Positions 46,053-53,873 of a DNA stretch of 64,000 bases are shown here, in pieces. The first letter of the stretch is position 1. Every line of letters begins with the position of its first letter. Source of the stretch: Clostridia bacterium. GTDB lineage: Bacteria > Bacillota > Clostridia > Oscillospirales > Acutalibacteraceae. Where the stretch lies: the NCBI GenBank assembly GCA_017549565.1, contig JAFYUI010000004.1, forward strand, positions 43,082 to 107,081. Reading direction: 5' to 3'. The notes below the pieces were generated by a model, which saw only the letters and a program-made list of their open reading frames with translations, was not told where the DNA came from and did no database searches. Position numbers and translations under genes: made by a program.

Positions 46053-46653
46053 TATTAAGCACTCCATCAATTAAATTTTTTTGTCTTTTCAGCATAAGTC
46101 TGCTGCTTTGAATTATTTCAATTATATCGTCAACAGCTTCGTTTATATTGTCGTTTACAACAATATAGTCAAATTCTGTTGCTCTTGCTATTTCGGAAAG
46201 TGATTCGTGCATTCTTTTTTCGATCACTTCTTCACTTTCGGTGCCACGACCGCTTAAACGGCGTTTAAGCTCTTTATAAGAGGGGGGCATTATAAAAATG
46301 CTTACTGCTTCTGGCATTTTTTCGCGAATTGATTTCGCACCGTTTACATCAACCTCAATAAGTATATCCTCGCCCTTTTCAATGGCGGCAACCACAGGGG
46401 CTTTGGGTGTGCCATAATAATTGCCAATGTAAACATTATATTCAAGCAATTCGTCGTTTTTAAGCATATCTTCAAACTTTTCACGGGTGATAAAATTATA
46501 CTTTTCACCCTCAACCTCGCCCACACGCATTGCTCGTGTTATTGACGAAATTGAAAACTTAATATCGGGGCGTTTTTTGAAAAGCACTTTAAACAATGTG
46601 TCCTTGCCGCTGCCTGACGGCCCTGCAACAATAAAAACTCCGCCTTTATTCAT
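46039..46653 (-). CDS. gmk: Guanylate kinase
   Basis: Phosphorylates GMP to GDP. 204 residues from the ATG at 46653, six nt beyond GAGGAGG; another ATG two codons upstream abuts the site. P-loop [10 protein letters not shown], the GMP-binding [17 protein letters not shown] and the lid region RRLSGRGTE are all present. It overlaps remA by 8 nt. Confidence 0.96.
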   Translation of the reverse strand: MNKGGVFIVAGPSGSGKDTLFKVLFKKRPDIKFSISSITRAMRVGEVEGEKYNFITREKFEDMLKNDELLEYNVYIGNYYGTPKAPVVAAIEKGEDILIEVDVNGAKSIREKMPEAVSIFIMPPSYKELKRRLSGRGTESEEVIEKRMHESLSEIARATEFDYIVVNDNINEAVDDIIEIIQSSRLMLKRQKNLIDGVLNNVES

Positions 46654-46915
46654 TGTCATCCTCCTCAAACCTTACGGCCGCACCGTCACCAATTCTTGAT
46701 GCAAGCTTTTCCACAGTTAAATAGCATAAAATTATGTGGTCGCTGTCGGTTACGATAACGGTTTTGGTCTTTCTGCCGACAGTTGCATCAATCAGCATTC
46801 CTTTTTCCTTTGCATCCTGTATAATTCTTTTAATCGGGGCAGATTCGGGGCTGACAACCGTTACAATTCGGTCGGCCGACACCAAATTACCCGAGCCAAT
46901 ATTAACAAGCTTCAT
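46646..46915 (-). CDS. remA: RemA-like regulatory protein (DUF370)
   Basis: 89 residues from the ATG at 46915 with a GGAG site; the frame extends further upstream into yicC and was not used. [30 protein letters not shown] and [21 protein letters not shown] are family signatures. RemA is a DNA-binding activator of matrix and osmoprotection genes in Bacillus. Gene order yicC-remA-gmk-rpoZ is conserved with Bacillus. Confidence 0.94.
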   Translation of the reverse strand: MKLVNIGSGNLVSADRIVTVVSPESAPIKRIIQDAKEKGMLIDATVGRKTKTVIVTDSDHIILCYLTVEKLASRIGDGAAVRFEEDDNE

Positions 46916-46919
46916 AGCA

Positions 46920-47798
46920 TTACTCCATATTTTGAATTTGCTCACGGATTTTTTCAATTTCGGATTTAATATCAACAACTGTGTGAGCAATTTCAATGTC
47001 CTGCGCCTTTGAACCGATCGTATTGGCTTCCCTGTTCATTTCTTGAACAATGAAGTCAAGCTTTCGGCCAACCGCTCCGTCAGACAAAAGCAAAGAATTA
47101 AACTGTTTAATATGACTGCGAAGACGAACTGTTTCCTCAGCAACGGCAACCTTGTCGGCAAAAATTGCAACCTCGGTTAAAACGCGTTGCTCGTCCACTG
47201 TGTTATCGCTTAACATTTCTTTAATCTTTTGGGTGATTTTTTCTTTATAAGCAGTTACTGTTTCGGGTGAACGGGCTTCAACAAACTCTACCTTTGATAA
47301 AATATTTTCGGTACGGCTTGTTACATCCTTTAAAAGTCGTTCCCCCTCAACCGAACGCATTGCAATAAAGTTTTCAACCGCTTCCTCTAAAACCGGCATT
47401 ATAGCGGCTTCGATAACTTCATCCTCAACCGCTACACGCCTTACCTTAAACATTTCGCTGTTTAAAGCCAGTGTTGAAACCTTTAAATCGTTTTTAATTT
47501 TATATTGTTTTGAAAGGTCGCCTAACGCATTAATATAAGCATCGGCATATTCACGGTTTATTTCAACCACAGTTGAATTTTGGTTAAGGTCGTCAATCAA
47601 AATTGATACCTCTACCTTACCGCGTGAAATTTTTTGGCTTAAAAAGTTTTTAATTTTTTCTTCCAAAAAATTGTAAGAGCGCGGTATTCTAAGTGAAAAT
47701 TCAAAATACCTGTGATTAACCGATTTAATTTCAACCGTAACATCAAAACCGTTAATTTGGTTTTTCGCCCTGCCAAAGCCGGTCATACTTCTTACCAT
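46920..47798 (-). CDS. yicC: YicC/YloC family endoribonuclease
   Basis: 292 residues starting [14 protein letters not shown], with [18 protein letters not shown] and the C-terminal [22 protein letters not shown] characteristic of the YicC-like family, members of which cleave RNA. First gene of the long leftward operon that continues to spoVM; 4 nt before remA. Confidence 0.94.
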   Translation of the reverse strand: MVRSMTGFGRAKNQINGFDVTVEIKSVNHRYFEFSLRIPRSYNFLEEKIKNFLSQKISRGKVEVSILIDDLNQNSTVVEINREYADAYINALGDLSKQYKIKNDLKVSTLALNSEMFKVRRVAVEDEVIEAAIMPVLEEAVENFIAMRSVEGERLLKDVTSRTENILSKVEFVEARSPETVTAYKEKITQKIKEMLSDNTVDEQRVLTEVAIFADKVAVAEETVRLRSHIKQFNSLLLSDGAVGRKLDFIVQEMNREANTIGSKAQDIEIAHTVVDIKSEIEKIREQIQNME

Positions 47799-47866
47799 TT
47801 AAATCACCCTTTGCTGTAAAAAACTAAATATTAAACAATCCGATAATATCCCATAATATTTAAATT

Positions 47867-47896
47867 ATTTTACCAAATTTAATATACAAATGTCAA
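47867..47896 (-). promoter_or_regulatory. Promoter of the yicC-to-spoVM operon
   Basis: TTGACA (47891-47896), 18-nt spacer, TAAAAT (47867-47872). The stretch between 47799 and 48000 otherwise holds only AT-rich sequence. Confidence 0.75.
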
Positions 47897-48000
47897 TGTT
47901 TTAGCCATTATTGTAACACTTTTTTAACTTTTTAATATAATATAATTATATATAGGGCGAAAAACGCCAAAAATTTGTTTGAAAAAGTGTAATTTTGGTA

Positions 48001-48028
48001 TTGACAAAACAATAAAATGTGTTATAAT
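48001..48028 (+). promoter_or_regulatory. Promoter of the two tRNA genes
   Basis: TTGACA (48001-48006), 16-nt spacer, TATAAT (48023-48028), 16 nt upstream of the first tRNA. Confidence 0.9.
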
Positions 48029-48043
48029 AACTTTTGCTTATTT

Positions 48044-48120
48044 GGAGTATTAGCTCAGTTGGTTAGAGCAACCGGCTCATAACCGGTTGGTCCGGGGTTC
48101 GAGTCCCTGATACTCCACCA
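48044..48120 (+). tRNA. tRNA with CAU anticodon (elongator Met, or Ile2 lysidine type)
   Basis: 77 nt including an encoded CCA. Acceptor GGAGTAT/ATACTCC, D arm with AGCTCAGTTGGTTAGAGC, anticodon stem ACCGG/CCGGT with loop CTCATAA (anticodon 48078-48080), T arm GGGGTTCGAGTCCC. No GGG/CCC anticodon stem, so it is not the initiator. Met versus lysidine-modified Ile2 cannot be decided by eye; TilS is encoded in the window. Confidence 0.95.
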
Positions 48121-48134
48121 AAATAAGCAAATAT

Positions 48135-48209
48135 AGGGGTATGGTGTCAACGGTAGCACACCGGTCTCCAAAACCGTTTGTGAGGGTTCGAATCCTTCTA
48201 CCCCTGCCA
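48135..48209 (+). tRNA. trnW: tRNA-Trp (CCA anticodon)
   Basis: 75 nt with encoded CCA. Acceptor AGGGGTA/TACCCCT, anticodon loop CTCCAAA with CCA at 48168-48170, T arm AGGGTTCGAATCCTT. It lies 14 nt after the CAU tRNA and is presumably co-transcribed. This is the cognate ligand of the Trp T-box at 242-500. Confidence 0.96.
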
Positions 48210-48243
48210 AAAATCCTCGTATCGTAAGATACGGGGATTTTTA
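48210..48243 (+). terminator. Terminator of the tRNA operon
   Basis: AAAATCCTCGTATC-GTAA-GATACGGGGATTTT (one G-U) followed by Ts. Confidence 0.9.
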
Positions 48244-48247
48244 CTTT

Positions 48248-48321
48248 TTCACTATTACCTTTTCACTCTTCACTTTTCTCTCAAATCCTCGGATTTTTGG
48301 AAAGTAAGAAGTAATAGTGAA
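48248..48321. repeat. Inverted repeat upstream of the four-helix-bundle gene
   Basis: TTCACTATTAC (48248-48258) is exactly complementary to GTAATAGTGAA (48311-48321), with further imperfect CACTCTTCAC / ATAGTGAAGAAG similarity around it. Resembles AGTGAATAGTGAA-type repeats of small intergenic elements; only this copy was noticed in the window. Confidence 0.6.
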
Positions 48322-48338
48322 TAGTGAAGAAGTATTTT

Positions 48339-48361
48339 GCAAGGCTTTGCCTTGCTTTTTT
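48339..48361 (+). terminator. Terminator-like hairpin overlapping the next promoter
   Basis: GCAAGGC-TTT-GCCTTGC followed by a run of seven Ts. It sits at the right edge of the inverted repeat region and overlaps the -35 box of the following promoter. Confidence 0.65.
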
Positions 48362-48380
48362 AATTTATAGAAAGTATAAT
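48352..48380 (+). promoter_or_regulatory. Promoter of the four-helix-bundle gene
   Basis: TTGCTT (48352-48357), 17-nt spacer, TATAAT (48375-48380). Confidence 0.65.
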
Positions 48381-48402
48381 AAGTGTGAAAGGTGTGTTTT
48401 TT

Positions 48403-48750
48403 ATGACCGAAAGTCCTTTAATGATAAAATCAAAAGAATTTGCACTTACTGTTATAAAAGTTTGCAAAGAATTAAGAAACGCAAAGTGTGAAAGTGCTTT
48501 AATAAATCAGTTTTTGCGTTCAGGAACAAGTATAGGCGCAAATATTCGAGAGGCTTTTTACGCACACGGAAAGGCAGATTTCGTTGCAAAGCTACAAATT
48601 GCGCTAAAAGAGTGTTCTGAAAATGAATATTGGATTGAACTGCTAATTGAAAGCGGATATTATAGTAATAAAGAATTACTTAACAGATGTATTTAGGTAA
48701 AACGCATTCTTATTGCCTCAATCAATACTGCAAAGGAGAATTCAAAATGA
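48403..48750 (+). pseudogene. Four-helix-bundle (23S rRNA intervening-sequence type) protein with one in-frame amber codon
   Basis: From the ATG at 48403 (site AAAGGTG) 97 codons read as a four-helix-bundle protein (SKEFALTVIKVCKEL, FLRSGTSIGANIREA, KLQIALKECSENEYWIELL), then TAG at 48694-48696. The same frame continues for 17 codons as VKRILIASINTAKENSK, which is the expected last helix of the family, to a TGA at 48748. That TGA overlaps the ATG of the next gene (ATGA). So a point change, probably GAG to TAG, has truncated a protein of about 115 residues. The shortened form (48403-48696) may still be made. Family members occur in rRNA insertions and as stand-alone genes; function is unknown. 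Confidence 0.8.
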
Positions 48751-49175
48751 CATTTGATTTTGATGCTCTTTCAAAAGAGTTTAAAATTTTTTATGATGCT
48801 TTTTCTCCCGAAACATATGGCATTTCTATGGGGCGTGCGGCGGAGTATGCTGCTATAGAGTTTGATAACCTCTCTGATAATGAAAAATCGTTAATTGATG
48901 AATGGTTTCTCGAACTTTTTAAAGAAGAAAAAGATTATTATGGTATTCCTTATCTTTGGGTCATTGAAAAATTAAGGGATGTTCGTTTCATTCCTTTGAT
49001 TAAAAATTATTATAAAAGGTTAAAAAAGCGACACAAGAAAATTGTTGAAACGAACATAGATGGCAAAACAATTAGGGCACGTTCGAATTTCACAAGCGAG
49101 TTGGTTTTGTGTAAAAAAGTTATAAAAACACTTAAATCCCAAAAAAGGAAAATATGTATGGGTTCAAACATATAG
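48747..49175 (+). CDS. Uncharacterised 142-residue protein coupled to the four-helix-bundle gene
   Basis: ATG at 48747, eight nt after AAAGGAG, overlapping the ancestral stop of the preceding gene. The product is rich in Phe, Tyr, Lys and Glu, has an acidic first half (FDNLSDNEKSLIDEWFLELF), a central GIPYLWVIEKLRDVRFIPLI stretch resembling a HEAT-like helical pair, and a strongly basic C-terminal third. No signal peptide or membrane segment. I do not recognise it. Terminator follows at 49221. Confidence 0.72.
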   Translation: MTFDFDALSKEFKIFYDAFSPETYGISMGRAAEYAAIEFDNLSDNEKSLIDEWFLELFKEEKDYYGIPYLWVIEKLRDVRFIPLIKNYYKRLKKRHKKIVETNIDGKTIRARSNFTSELVLCKKVIKTLKSQKRKICMGSNI

Positions 49176-49220
49176 GTAAAAAAATAAAAAGACATCGAAT
49201 TTGTACGATCTTTCCAAAAT

Positions 49221-49250
49221 AAAAGCACTGACCTTTTGGTCGGTGCTTTT
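49221..49250 (+). terminator. Terminator after the 142-residue protein gene
   Basis: AAAAGCACTGACC-TTTT-GGTCGGTGCTTTT (one G-U) followed by ATTTT. Confidence 0.88.
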
Positions 49251-49266
49251 ATTTTATATATTCACC

Positions 49267-49295
49267 TTGCAAACATATTTAAAATATGTTAAAAT
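49267..49295 (+). promoter_or_regulatory. Promoter of the aldo/keto reductase operon
   Basis: TTGCAA (49267-49272), 17-nt spacer, TAAAAT (49290-49295), about 29 nt before the start codon. Confidence 0.72.
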
Positions 49296-49323
49296 AATTT
49301 TATCTACAAAAGGTGGTGCAGTT

Positions 49324-50421
49324 ATGACTTTTGAAAAGATTAAAAAGAATTTTGGCTTTGGCTGTATGCGTCTTAAAATGAATGGCGACAAGGTGGATTA
49401 TGCCGAATTTAACCGTATGATAGATGCCTTTATTGATGCGGGTTTCAATTATTTTGATACCGCACACGGCTATATTGACGGTAAAAGTGAAACCGCTATT
49501 CGTGACTGTCTTTCAGCACGATATAACCGCGAAGATTTTGTTTTGGCAAACAAATTGTCGGAATGGTATTTTGAAAAGGAAGAAGATGTTTTGCCCCTTT
49601 TTGAAAGCCAGTTAAAACTTTGCGGGGTGGATTATTTTGACTTTTACCTTTTCCACTGTTTAAACCGCAAATCATACCCCAAGCATAAAGCGTGTAACAC
49701 CTTTGAAATTGTTAAAAAGCTTAAAGAGCAAGGCAAGGTTAAACATATTGCAATGTCTTTTCACGACACGGCCGATATTTTGGATATGATTTTAGCCGAA
49801 CAGCCCTGTATTGAGGTTGTGCAGCTGCAAATAAATTATCTCGATTATGATGACCCAAGCGTGCAAAGCAAGGCGTGCTATGATGTTGCCGTAAAACACG
49901 GCAAAAAGGTTATTGTTATGGAACCGGTCAAGGGCGGTGCGCTTGTAAATCTTCCCGACAAGGCAGCAAAAGTGCTTGATGATTTAAAGGGCGGAAGTTA
50001 TGCTTCTTATGCGCTTCGTTACACCGCAAGCTATCCCGAAGTGTTTATGGTGCTTTCGGGTATGGGCAATATGGATATGATGAAAGACAATTTAAACACC
50101 TTCTCCCCCTTTGTGCCCTTTACCGAAGAGGAATTTAAGGCGACCGACCGCGTGCGCGAAATTATCCGCGAGGTAAGGCAGGTGCCTTGTACAAAGTGTA
50201 ACTACTGTGGTGAAGTTTGCCCCAAAAACATACCGATTTCTGAACTGTTTTCAGTTTATAACAAATATCTTGCGGCAAAAATAACATCAGGGGATGCAAA
50301 AAATGAATTCCCAAAAGATAAGCCAACAGCTGCCGACTGCATTAAATGCGGCAAGTGTGAAAATGTTTGCCCGCAAAATATTGAAATTAGAAACCAACTT
50401 GAAAAAATTGCAAAAATGTGA
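49324..50421 (+). CDS. Aldo/keto reductase with C-terminal 2x[4Fe-4S] ferredoxin domain
   Basis: 365 residues from the ATG at 49324 (AAAGGTGGTG site); the frame extends upstream through the promoter and was not used. The TIM barrel has FGFGCMRL, FNYFDTAHGY (catalytic Asp/Tyr), a KLSEW lysine and the HC in FYLFHCLN. The C-terminus carries CTKCNYCGEVCPKNIPI and CIKCGKCENVCPQNIEI, two ferredoxin-type clusters. Such fusions are common in anaerobes; the substrate is unknown. First gene of a trio with an ECF S component and DUF1893. Confidence 0.9.
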   Translation: MTFEKIKKNFGFGCMRLKMNGDKVDYAEFNRMIDAFIDAGFNYFDTAHGYIDGKSETAIRDCLSARYNREDFVLANKLSEWYFEKEEDVLPLFESQLKLCGVDYFDFYLFHCLNRKSYPKHKACNTFEIVKKLKEQGKVKHIAMSFHDTADILDMILAEQPCIEVVQLQINYLDYDDPSVQSKACYDVAVKHGKKVIVMEPVKGGALVNLPDKAAKVLDDLKGGSYASYALRYTASYPEVFMVLSGMGNMDMMKDNLNTFSPFVPFTEEEFKATDRVREIIREVRQVPCTKCNYCGEVCPKNIPISELFSVYNKYLAAKITSGDAKNEFPKDKPTAADCIKCGKCENVCPQNIEIRNQLEKIAKM

Positions 50422-50431
50422 GGATTAAAAT

Positions 50432-50971
50432 ATGCAAAAAGCAATTAACAAAAACATAAATTTAGTAATTAAAAATTCACTTTCAATTTGCATTGCTGTG
50501 TTTTCTGCAATTGCATTACCGCAACTTTTTCACGCTTTTGGATTATATACCGGTATGGGCGACAAATTTGGCCAAATGTTTTTGCCAATGTATTTACCGG
50601 TGCTGATTTTGGCCTTTAAATGTAATTGGATATGTGGCGTGATTGCTGGCATACTTTCCCCCATAATCAGTTTTGGTTTAACCGGTATGCCGAATATGTC
50701 AATGATGCCGTTAATAATTGTTGAACTTGCGGCTTTTGGTATTTTTGCAGGTTTACTTGCTAACAAAGAATTAAATATCTTTTTAAAAATTATTATCGTT
50801 CAGGTTTTGGGCAGAATTGTTCGCATAGCGGCAACCTTAATTTCGGTTTATTTTATTAACAACACAGCCATAACCGCCACCGCAATTTTAACCCCAATAA
50901 TATTAGCAGTGCCCGGATATATTCTTCAACTTTTGGTTGTGCCCTATTTTATTAAGAAAAGACAGTTTTAA
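50432..50971 (+). CDS. ECF transporter S component (substrate-specific membrane subunit)
   Basis: 179 residues, almost entirely hydrophobic, with about six membrane segments. GVIAGILSPIISFGLTGMP and MPLIIVELAAFGIFAGLL are typical of ECF S components, which bind a vitamin or small metabolite and dock to a shared EcfAAT module not seen in the window. Substrate not assignable. Ten nt after the reductase and 2 nt before the DUF1893 gene. Confidence 0.78.
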   Translation: MQKAINKNINLVIKNSLSICIAVFSAIALPQLFHAFGLYTGMGDKFGQMFLPMYLPVLILAFKCNWICGVIAGILSPIISFGLTGMPNMSMMPLIIVELAAFGIFAGLLANKELNIFLKIIIVQVLGRIVRIAATLISVYFINNTAITATAILTPIILAVPGYILQLLVVPYFIKKRQF

Positions 50972-50973
50972 TT

Positions 50974-51396
50974 ATGGATAAAAACACATTAAAAGCGAAA
51001 AACATTTTAATCGAAAACGATTATACCTGTGTGCTTTGCTGTGACAATGAAGAATATCACTCTAATTTGCGGGGTGTGAAACCGCTGTTAGATTTTTTAG
51101 AAAGTGACAAAGATTTCAGCGGCTTTTCTGCTGCCGATAAGACTGTTGGTGCAGGTGCTGCGCATTTATATGTTTTACTTAACGTGAAAGCGGTTTGGGT
51201 AAATATAATAAGTACGGCGGGCAAAAAGATTTTGTCAGAAAACAATATAACTGTTTTTTGCGAAACCGAGGTGCCATATATCATAAACCGCAAGGGCGAC
51301 GGTATGTGCCCAATTGAAACCGCTGTAAAAGATATAACCTCTTCACAAAAAGCACTTGAAGCTATTAAGCAAACACTTAAAACGCTTTCAAAATAA
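50974..51396 (+). CDS. DUF1893 family protein
   Basis: 140 residues, soluble. RGVKPLLDFLES, FSAADKTVGAGAAHLYVLL and GMCPIETAV match the DUF1893 family, whose fold is cytidine-deaminase-like. No catalytic role is established. Last gene of the reductase - S component operon, followed by a two-way terminator. Confidence 0.85.
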   Translation: MDKNTLKAKNILIENDYTCVLCCDNEEYHSNLRGVKPLLDFLESDKDFSGFSAADKTVGAGAAHLYVLLNVKAVWVNIISTAGKKILSENNITVFCETEVPYIINRKGDGMCPIETAVKDITSSQKALEAIKQTLKTLSK

Positions 51397-51399
51397 ATT

Positions 51400-51428
51400 A
51401 AAAGCCAAGTCGCAAGACTTGGCTTTTT
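51400..51428. terminator. Bidirectional terminator after DUF1893
   Basis: AAAAGCCAAGTC-GCAA-GACTTGGCTTTT; serves the rightward operon and the leftward gene ending at 51432. Confidence 0.9.
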
Positions 51429-51431
51429 GTT

Positions 51432-52328
51432 TTAAGAATTAGTTTTTGTCTTCTTTTTTAATACACCGTATACAATAAACATTGCAACTGCAAGTACAAC
51501 AAATATTATAGAAATTATCATACCTGTGTTTAGAATATGATTAACCACCACGAAAATATACTGCATAGAGCCCGCAGCAATATTTAAAACAGTTGGTAAA
51601 AACCTTACTGCCGACCAAATAATTAAATATACGATACCTGTAATAAGTATAGTCCATCCGGCATAAAGCAAGGTGCTTTGCGGTCTTTTAAAGTTGATAA
51701 AGAAAATGCCCGCAAAAATCAGCAAAGCCACTACGAAAGATATTACAATCGTTGATATAGAAGTAACGTTTTTTACCGTTTTCCACGCCTTATTCTCAAC
51801 AATGGTGGTTTGCAAAATTTGTTTGTTAATTGTTTCAACAATTTCCGACTTTGAAATATATGTAACAACTTCATTTGTAAATTCTTCGGGAAACTCTATG
51901 TTATTTTCCTCTAAAATCCACTTGTTATCATCAATTAAGGAAACAATATCCTCTTCGGTTATCTCGGTTGTTGCCTCATTTTTATACAAATCACTTACAA
52001 TGGATGAGCACTTTTCAGCAAAAAAGCTTTTAAATGTGCTTTTGTGAATATAATCTGAAATTTGCTCTTTTGAAACCCCATCAAGCTCGGGGTAATTGCT
52101 GATAATTTGCTCGTGAATAATGTCGGTTAGCTGTGCAGTTATTGTGGTTTTACCCTCGCCATTCTCGGCGGTGACATCGGTTGTAATTACTTTATCAATT
52201 AACTGTTCTACCCCACCTTTAGAGGTTGAAACCCTTAAATTAGTTGTAAAAAGAGTTGGTAAAATAATTAAAACCGCAATAATGCAAAGGAATATTGAGA
52301 AAAACCTTATGAGACCTTTTTTTTGCAT
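51432..52328 (-). CDS. Uncharacterised membrane protein paired with the endonuclease
   Basis: 298 residues. One N-terminal membrane segment (about 8-28), a large extracytoplasmic domain rich in Glu, Ile and Thr (29-185) with no recognised motif, then three more membrane segments (about 190-213, 220-245, 268-290) and a short KKKTKTNS tail. Start lies 1 nt after the endonuclease stop, so the two are one transcript. Function unknown. Confidence 0.75.
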   Translation of the reverse strand: MQKKGLIRFFSIFLCIIAVLIILPTLFTTNLRVSTSKGGVEQLIDKVITTDVTAENGEGKTTITAQLTDIIHEQIISNYPELDGVSKEQISDYIHKSTFKSFFAEKCSSIVSDLYKNEATTEITEEDIVSLIDDNKWILEENNIEFPEEFTNEVVTYISKSEIVETINKQILQTTIVENKAWKTVKNVTSISTIVISFVVALLIFAGIFFINFKRPQSTLLYAGWTILITGIVYLIIWSAVRFLPTVLNIAAGSMQYIFVVVNHILNTGMIISIIFVVLAVAMFIVYGVLKKKTKTNS

Positions 52329-52329
52329 C

Positions 52330-53730
52330 TTATTTCACCTTTTTCTTGCGAATAATCACAAATGCTACCACGACTGCAGCAACAACTATAACTGCTATTG
52401 GAACAATTGCCATCCACGCTTCAAACACAAACTCTTCGCCTGTTGTTTGAACGGTTGTGCCACCAAGCTGTGATGGGTCAAATGGTTTGCCACTGTTTTG
52501 TGGTTTGCTTTCAATTCCGCCAACGTCGCTTTCGGTTGTGCTTTCAGTAGTACTATTATTTGTACCGCTGTTTACCGAACTATTTGTGGTGGGCTTGCTG
52601 TTATTACCGGTTGAAGTGTTAGTGGATGTATTAACTGAAGTATTGGTAGAAGTATTTGTTGATGTGTTAGTAGAAGTGTTAGTAGAAGTGTTAGTAGAAG
52701 TGTTACTTGAAGTATTAGTAGATGTATTAGTAGATGTGTTTGTAGAAGTATTTGTGGAGGTGTTGCCACCTTGGTTAGCACTACCCTTTGCTTCACCCGA
52801 TGGTGTAGTCAAATTTTTAGGAACAGACTTGCCAAACAACAGCCAAGCATATTCGGGATAGTCAACAAAAACATTACGGTTACCTGTAATTGATTGAACA
52901 GCGTCATTGCGGGCCATTTCCCAAGTGTCAACAGGGTCTTCTTGCATCCATTCAAGCAAAACGGTAAGGTTTTCCATTACACCACTTGAGCCCCACATAG
53001 TGCCAGTGGCACCCCAGCGCACATACATATAAAGCACCATTCTTGCGCAGTCGCCGCGGACGGAAGGACCGGGGTTATAGTAGCCGCTGCTCTTACCGTA
53101 GGCGGTGTTGCCACGGGAAGAGTTTTCGGAGGGATTGGCAGGACGCAGGTGCATAATATCGCCAATGGGCTGATCACCTGATAGTTTACTCTTAGGCCAG
53201 ACATGCTCCTGATTCCATGTTGAGCCACCGTTCCATGCGCTGGTAACCAAACCGCCACGATATAAAAGGGCGACCTGACTGGTACTGTTGCTGACACAGT
53301 CGGTATATTTGTAGAAGTCACGGACATTCTTGCTACCGTCGTAGTATGTATAAAAGGTGTGGGTGGACTTCATAAGGGACTGCAGTTTGGAATAAAGGGC
53401 ACTGTTATGGGCATTGGTCTGGGTAGAGCCACCGTCCACCTCGGACAGAGTGTTCCAAACATATTCGCCCTTATAATAGGCTTTGGCATAGGTGGTGAGG
53501 AAGACACATTCCTCGCCCCTGGCGCCCCAGTTTGATATCACTGTCCGGCCGCTTACGGAGTAAGTCTTATACTGCACATCGTCTGCACTGTCATATCCGG
53601 TGGGCGTAGTGGTGATAAATTTACTGCTGGGAGCAGCTTGCACGGCGGTATTGGCGACGAGGCTGAATATCAGAGCAAGCATCGTGACAACAGTAGATAG
53701 AGAAATAATTTGTTTCGTAAATCTATTCAT
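52330..53730 (-). CDS. Membrane-anchored extracellular endonuclease I with Asn/Thr/Ser repeat linker
   Basis: 466 residues from the ATG at 53730 (GGAG site). Signal peptide (about 1-32, cut near VQA-AP) is followed by an endonuclease I domain with the catalytic EHVWPKS (His176), DIMHLRPANPSENSSRGN and DCARMVLYMYVRWG. Then comes a long linker of tandem N-T-S-T units, an acidic/proline stretch, and a C-terminal membrane helix (about 433-458) with a KKKKVK stop-transfer. The catalytic half is visibly GC-richer than its surroundings (about 59 percent over 53041-53160 by hand count), suggesting acquisition. Likely a surface DNase for nutrient or DNA degradation. Confidence 0.86.
   Translation of the reverse strand: MNRFTKQIISLSTVVTMLALIFSLVANTAVQAAPSSKFITTTPTGYDSADDVQYKTYSVSGRTVISNWGARGEECVFLTTYAKAYYKGEYVWNTLSEVDGGSTQTNAHNSALYSKLQSLMKSTHTFYTYYDGSKNVRDFYKYTDCVSNSTSQVALLYRGGLVTSAWNGGSTWNQEHVWPKSKLSGDQPIGDIMHLRPANPSENSSRGNTAYGKSSGYYNPGPSVRGDCARMVLYMYVRWGATGTMWGSSGVMENLTVLLEWMQEDPVDTWEMARNDAVQSITGNRNVFVDYPEYAWLLFGKSVPKNLTTPSGEAKGSANQGGNTSTNTSTNTSTNTSTNTSSNTSTNTSTNTSTNTSTNTSTNTSVNTSTNTSTGNNSKPTTNSSVNSGTNNSTTESTTESDVGGIESKPQNSGKPFDPSQLGGTTVQTTGEEFVFEAWMAIVPIAVIVVAAVVVAFVIIRKKKVK
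52618..52766 (-). repeat. 12-bp tandem repeat coding for the N-T-S-T linker
   Basis: About a dozen copies of a 12-nt unit (AAC ACT TCT ACT and synonymous variants) in register with the reading frame. In-frame unit length lets the linker expand or shrink by slippage without frameshift. Confidence 0.85.
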
Positions 53731-53762
53731 TACAATAATCTCCTTTTTTATTATCAAATAAC

Positions 53763-53771
53763 ATTATATCA
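53763..53771 (-). promoter_or_regulatory. Extended -10 promoter of the endonuclease gene
   Basis: TGATATAAT, with TATAAT at 53763-53768 preceded by an extended TGn; no good -35 box. Confidence 0.55.
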
Positions 53772-53818
53772 CAAAATTCGCAAAATTAAAACCTTTTTAT
53801 AATTTTTTAATAGGTATA

Positions 53819-53847
53819 TTGCAATATGACGCTTTAAATGTTAAAAT
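53819..53847 (+). promoter_or_regulatory. Promoter of the ABC transporter gene
   Basis: TTGCAA (53819-53824), 17-nt spacer, TAAAAT (53842-53847), just upstream of the AGGAAGG ribosome-binding site. Confidence 0.65.
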
Positions 53848-53873
53848 ATCATTATGAAAAGGAAGGTGCGAAA

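Noticed and set aside
48694-48696. Amber codon recoded as an amino acid
   Set aside because: ctsR ends with a TAG used as a normal stop, and no PylT-like tRNA or insertion element was seen.
52618-52766. Possible CRISPR-like tandem repeat
   Set aside because: Units are 12 bp, directly abutting with no spacers and in frame with the endonuclease gene.
52457-52861. 134-codon plus-strand frame rich in Val/Leu/Glu repeats
   Set aside because: Mirror image of the tandem-repeat linker of the endonuclease gene; repeats open all frames.
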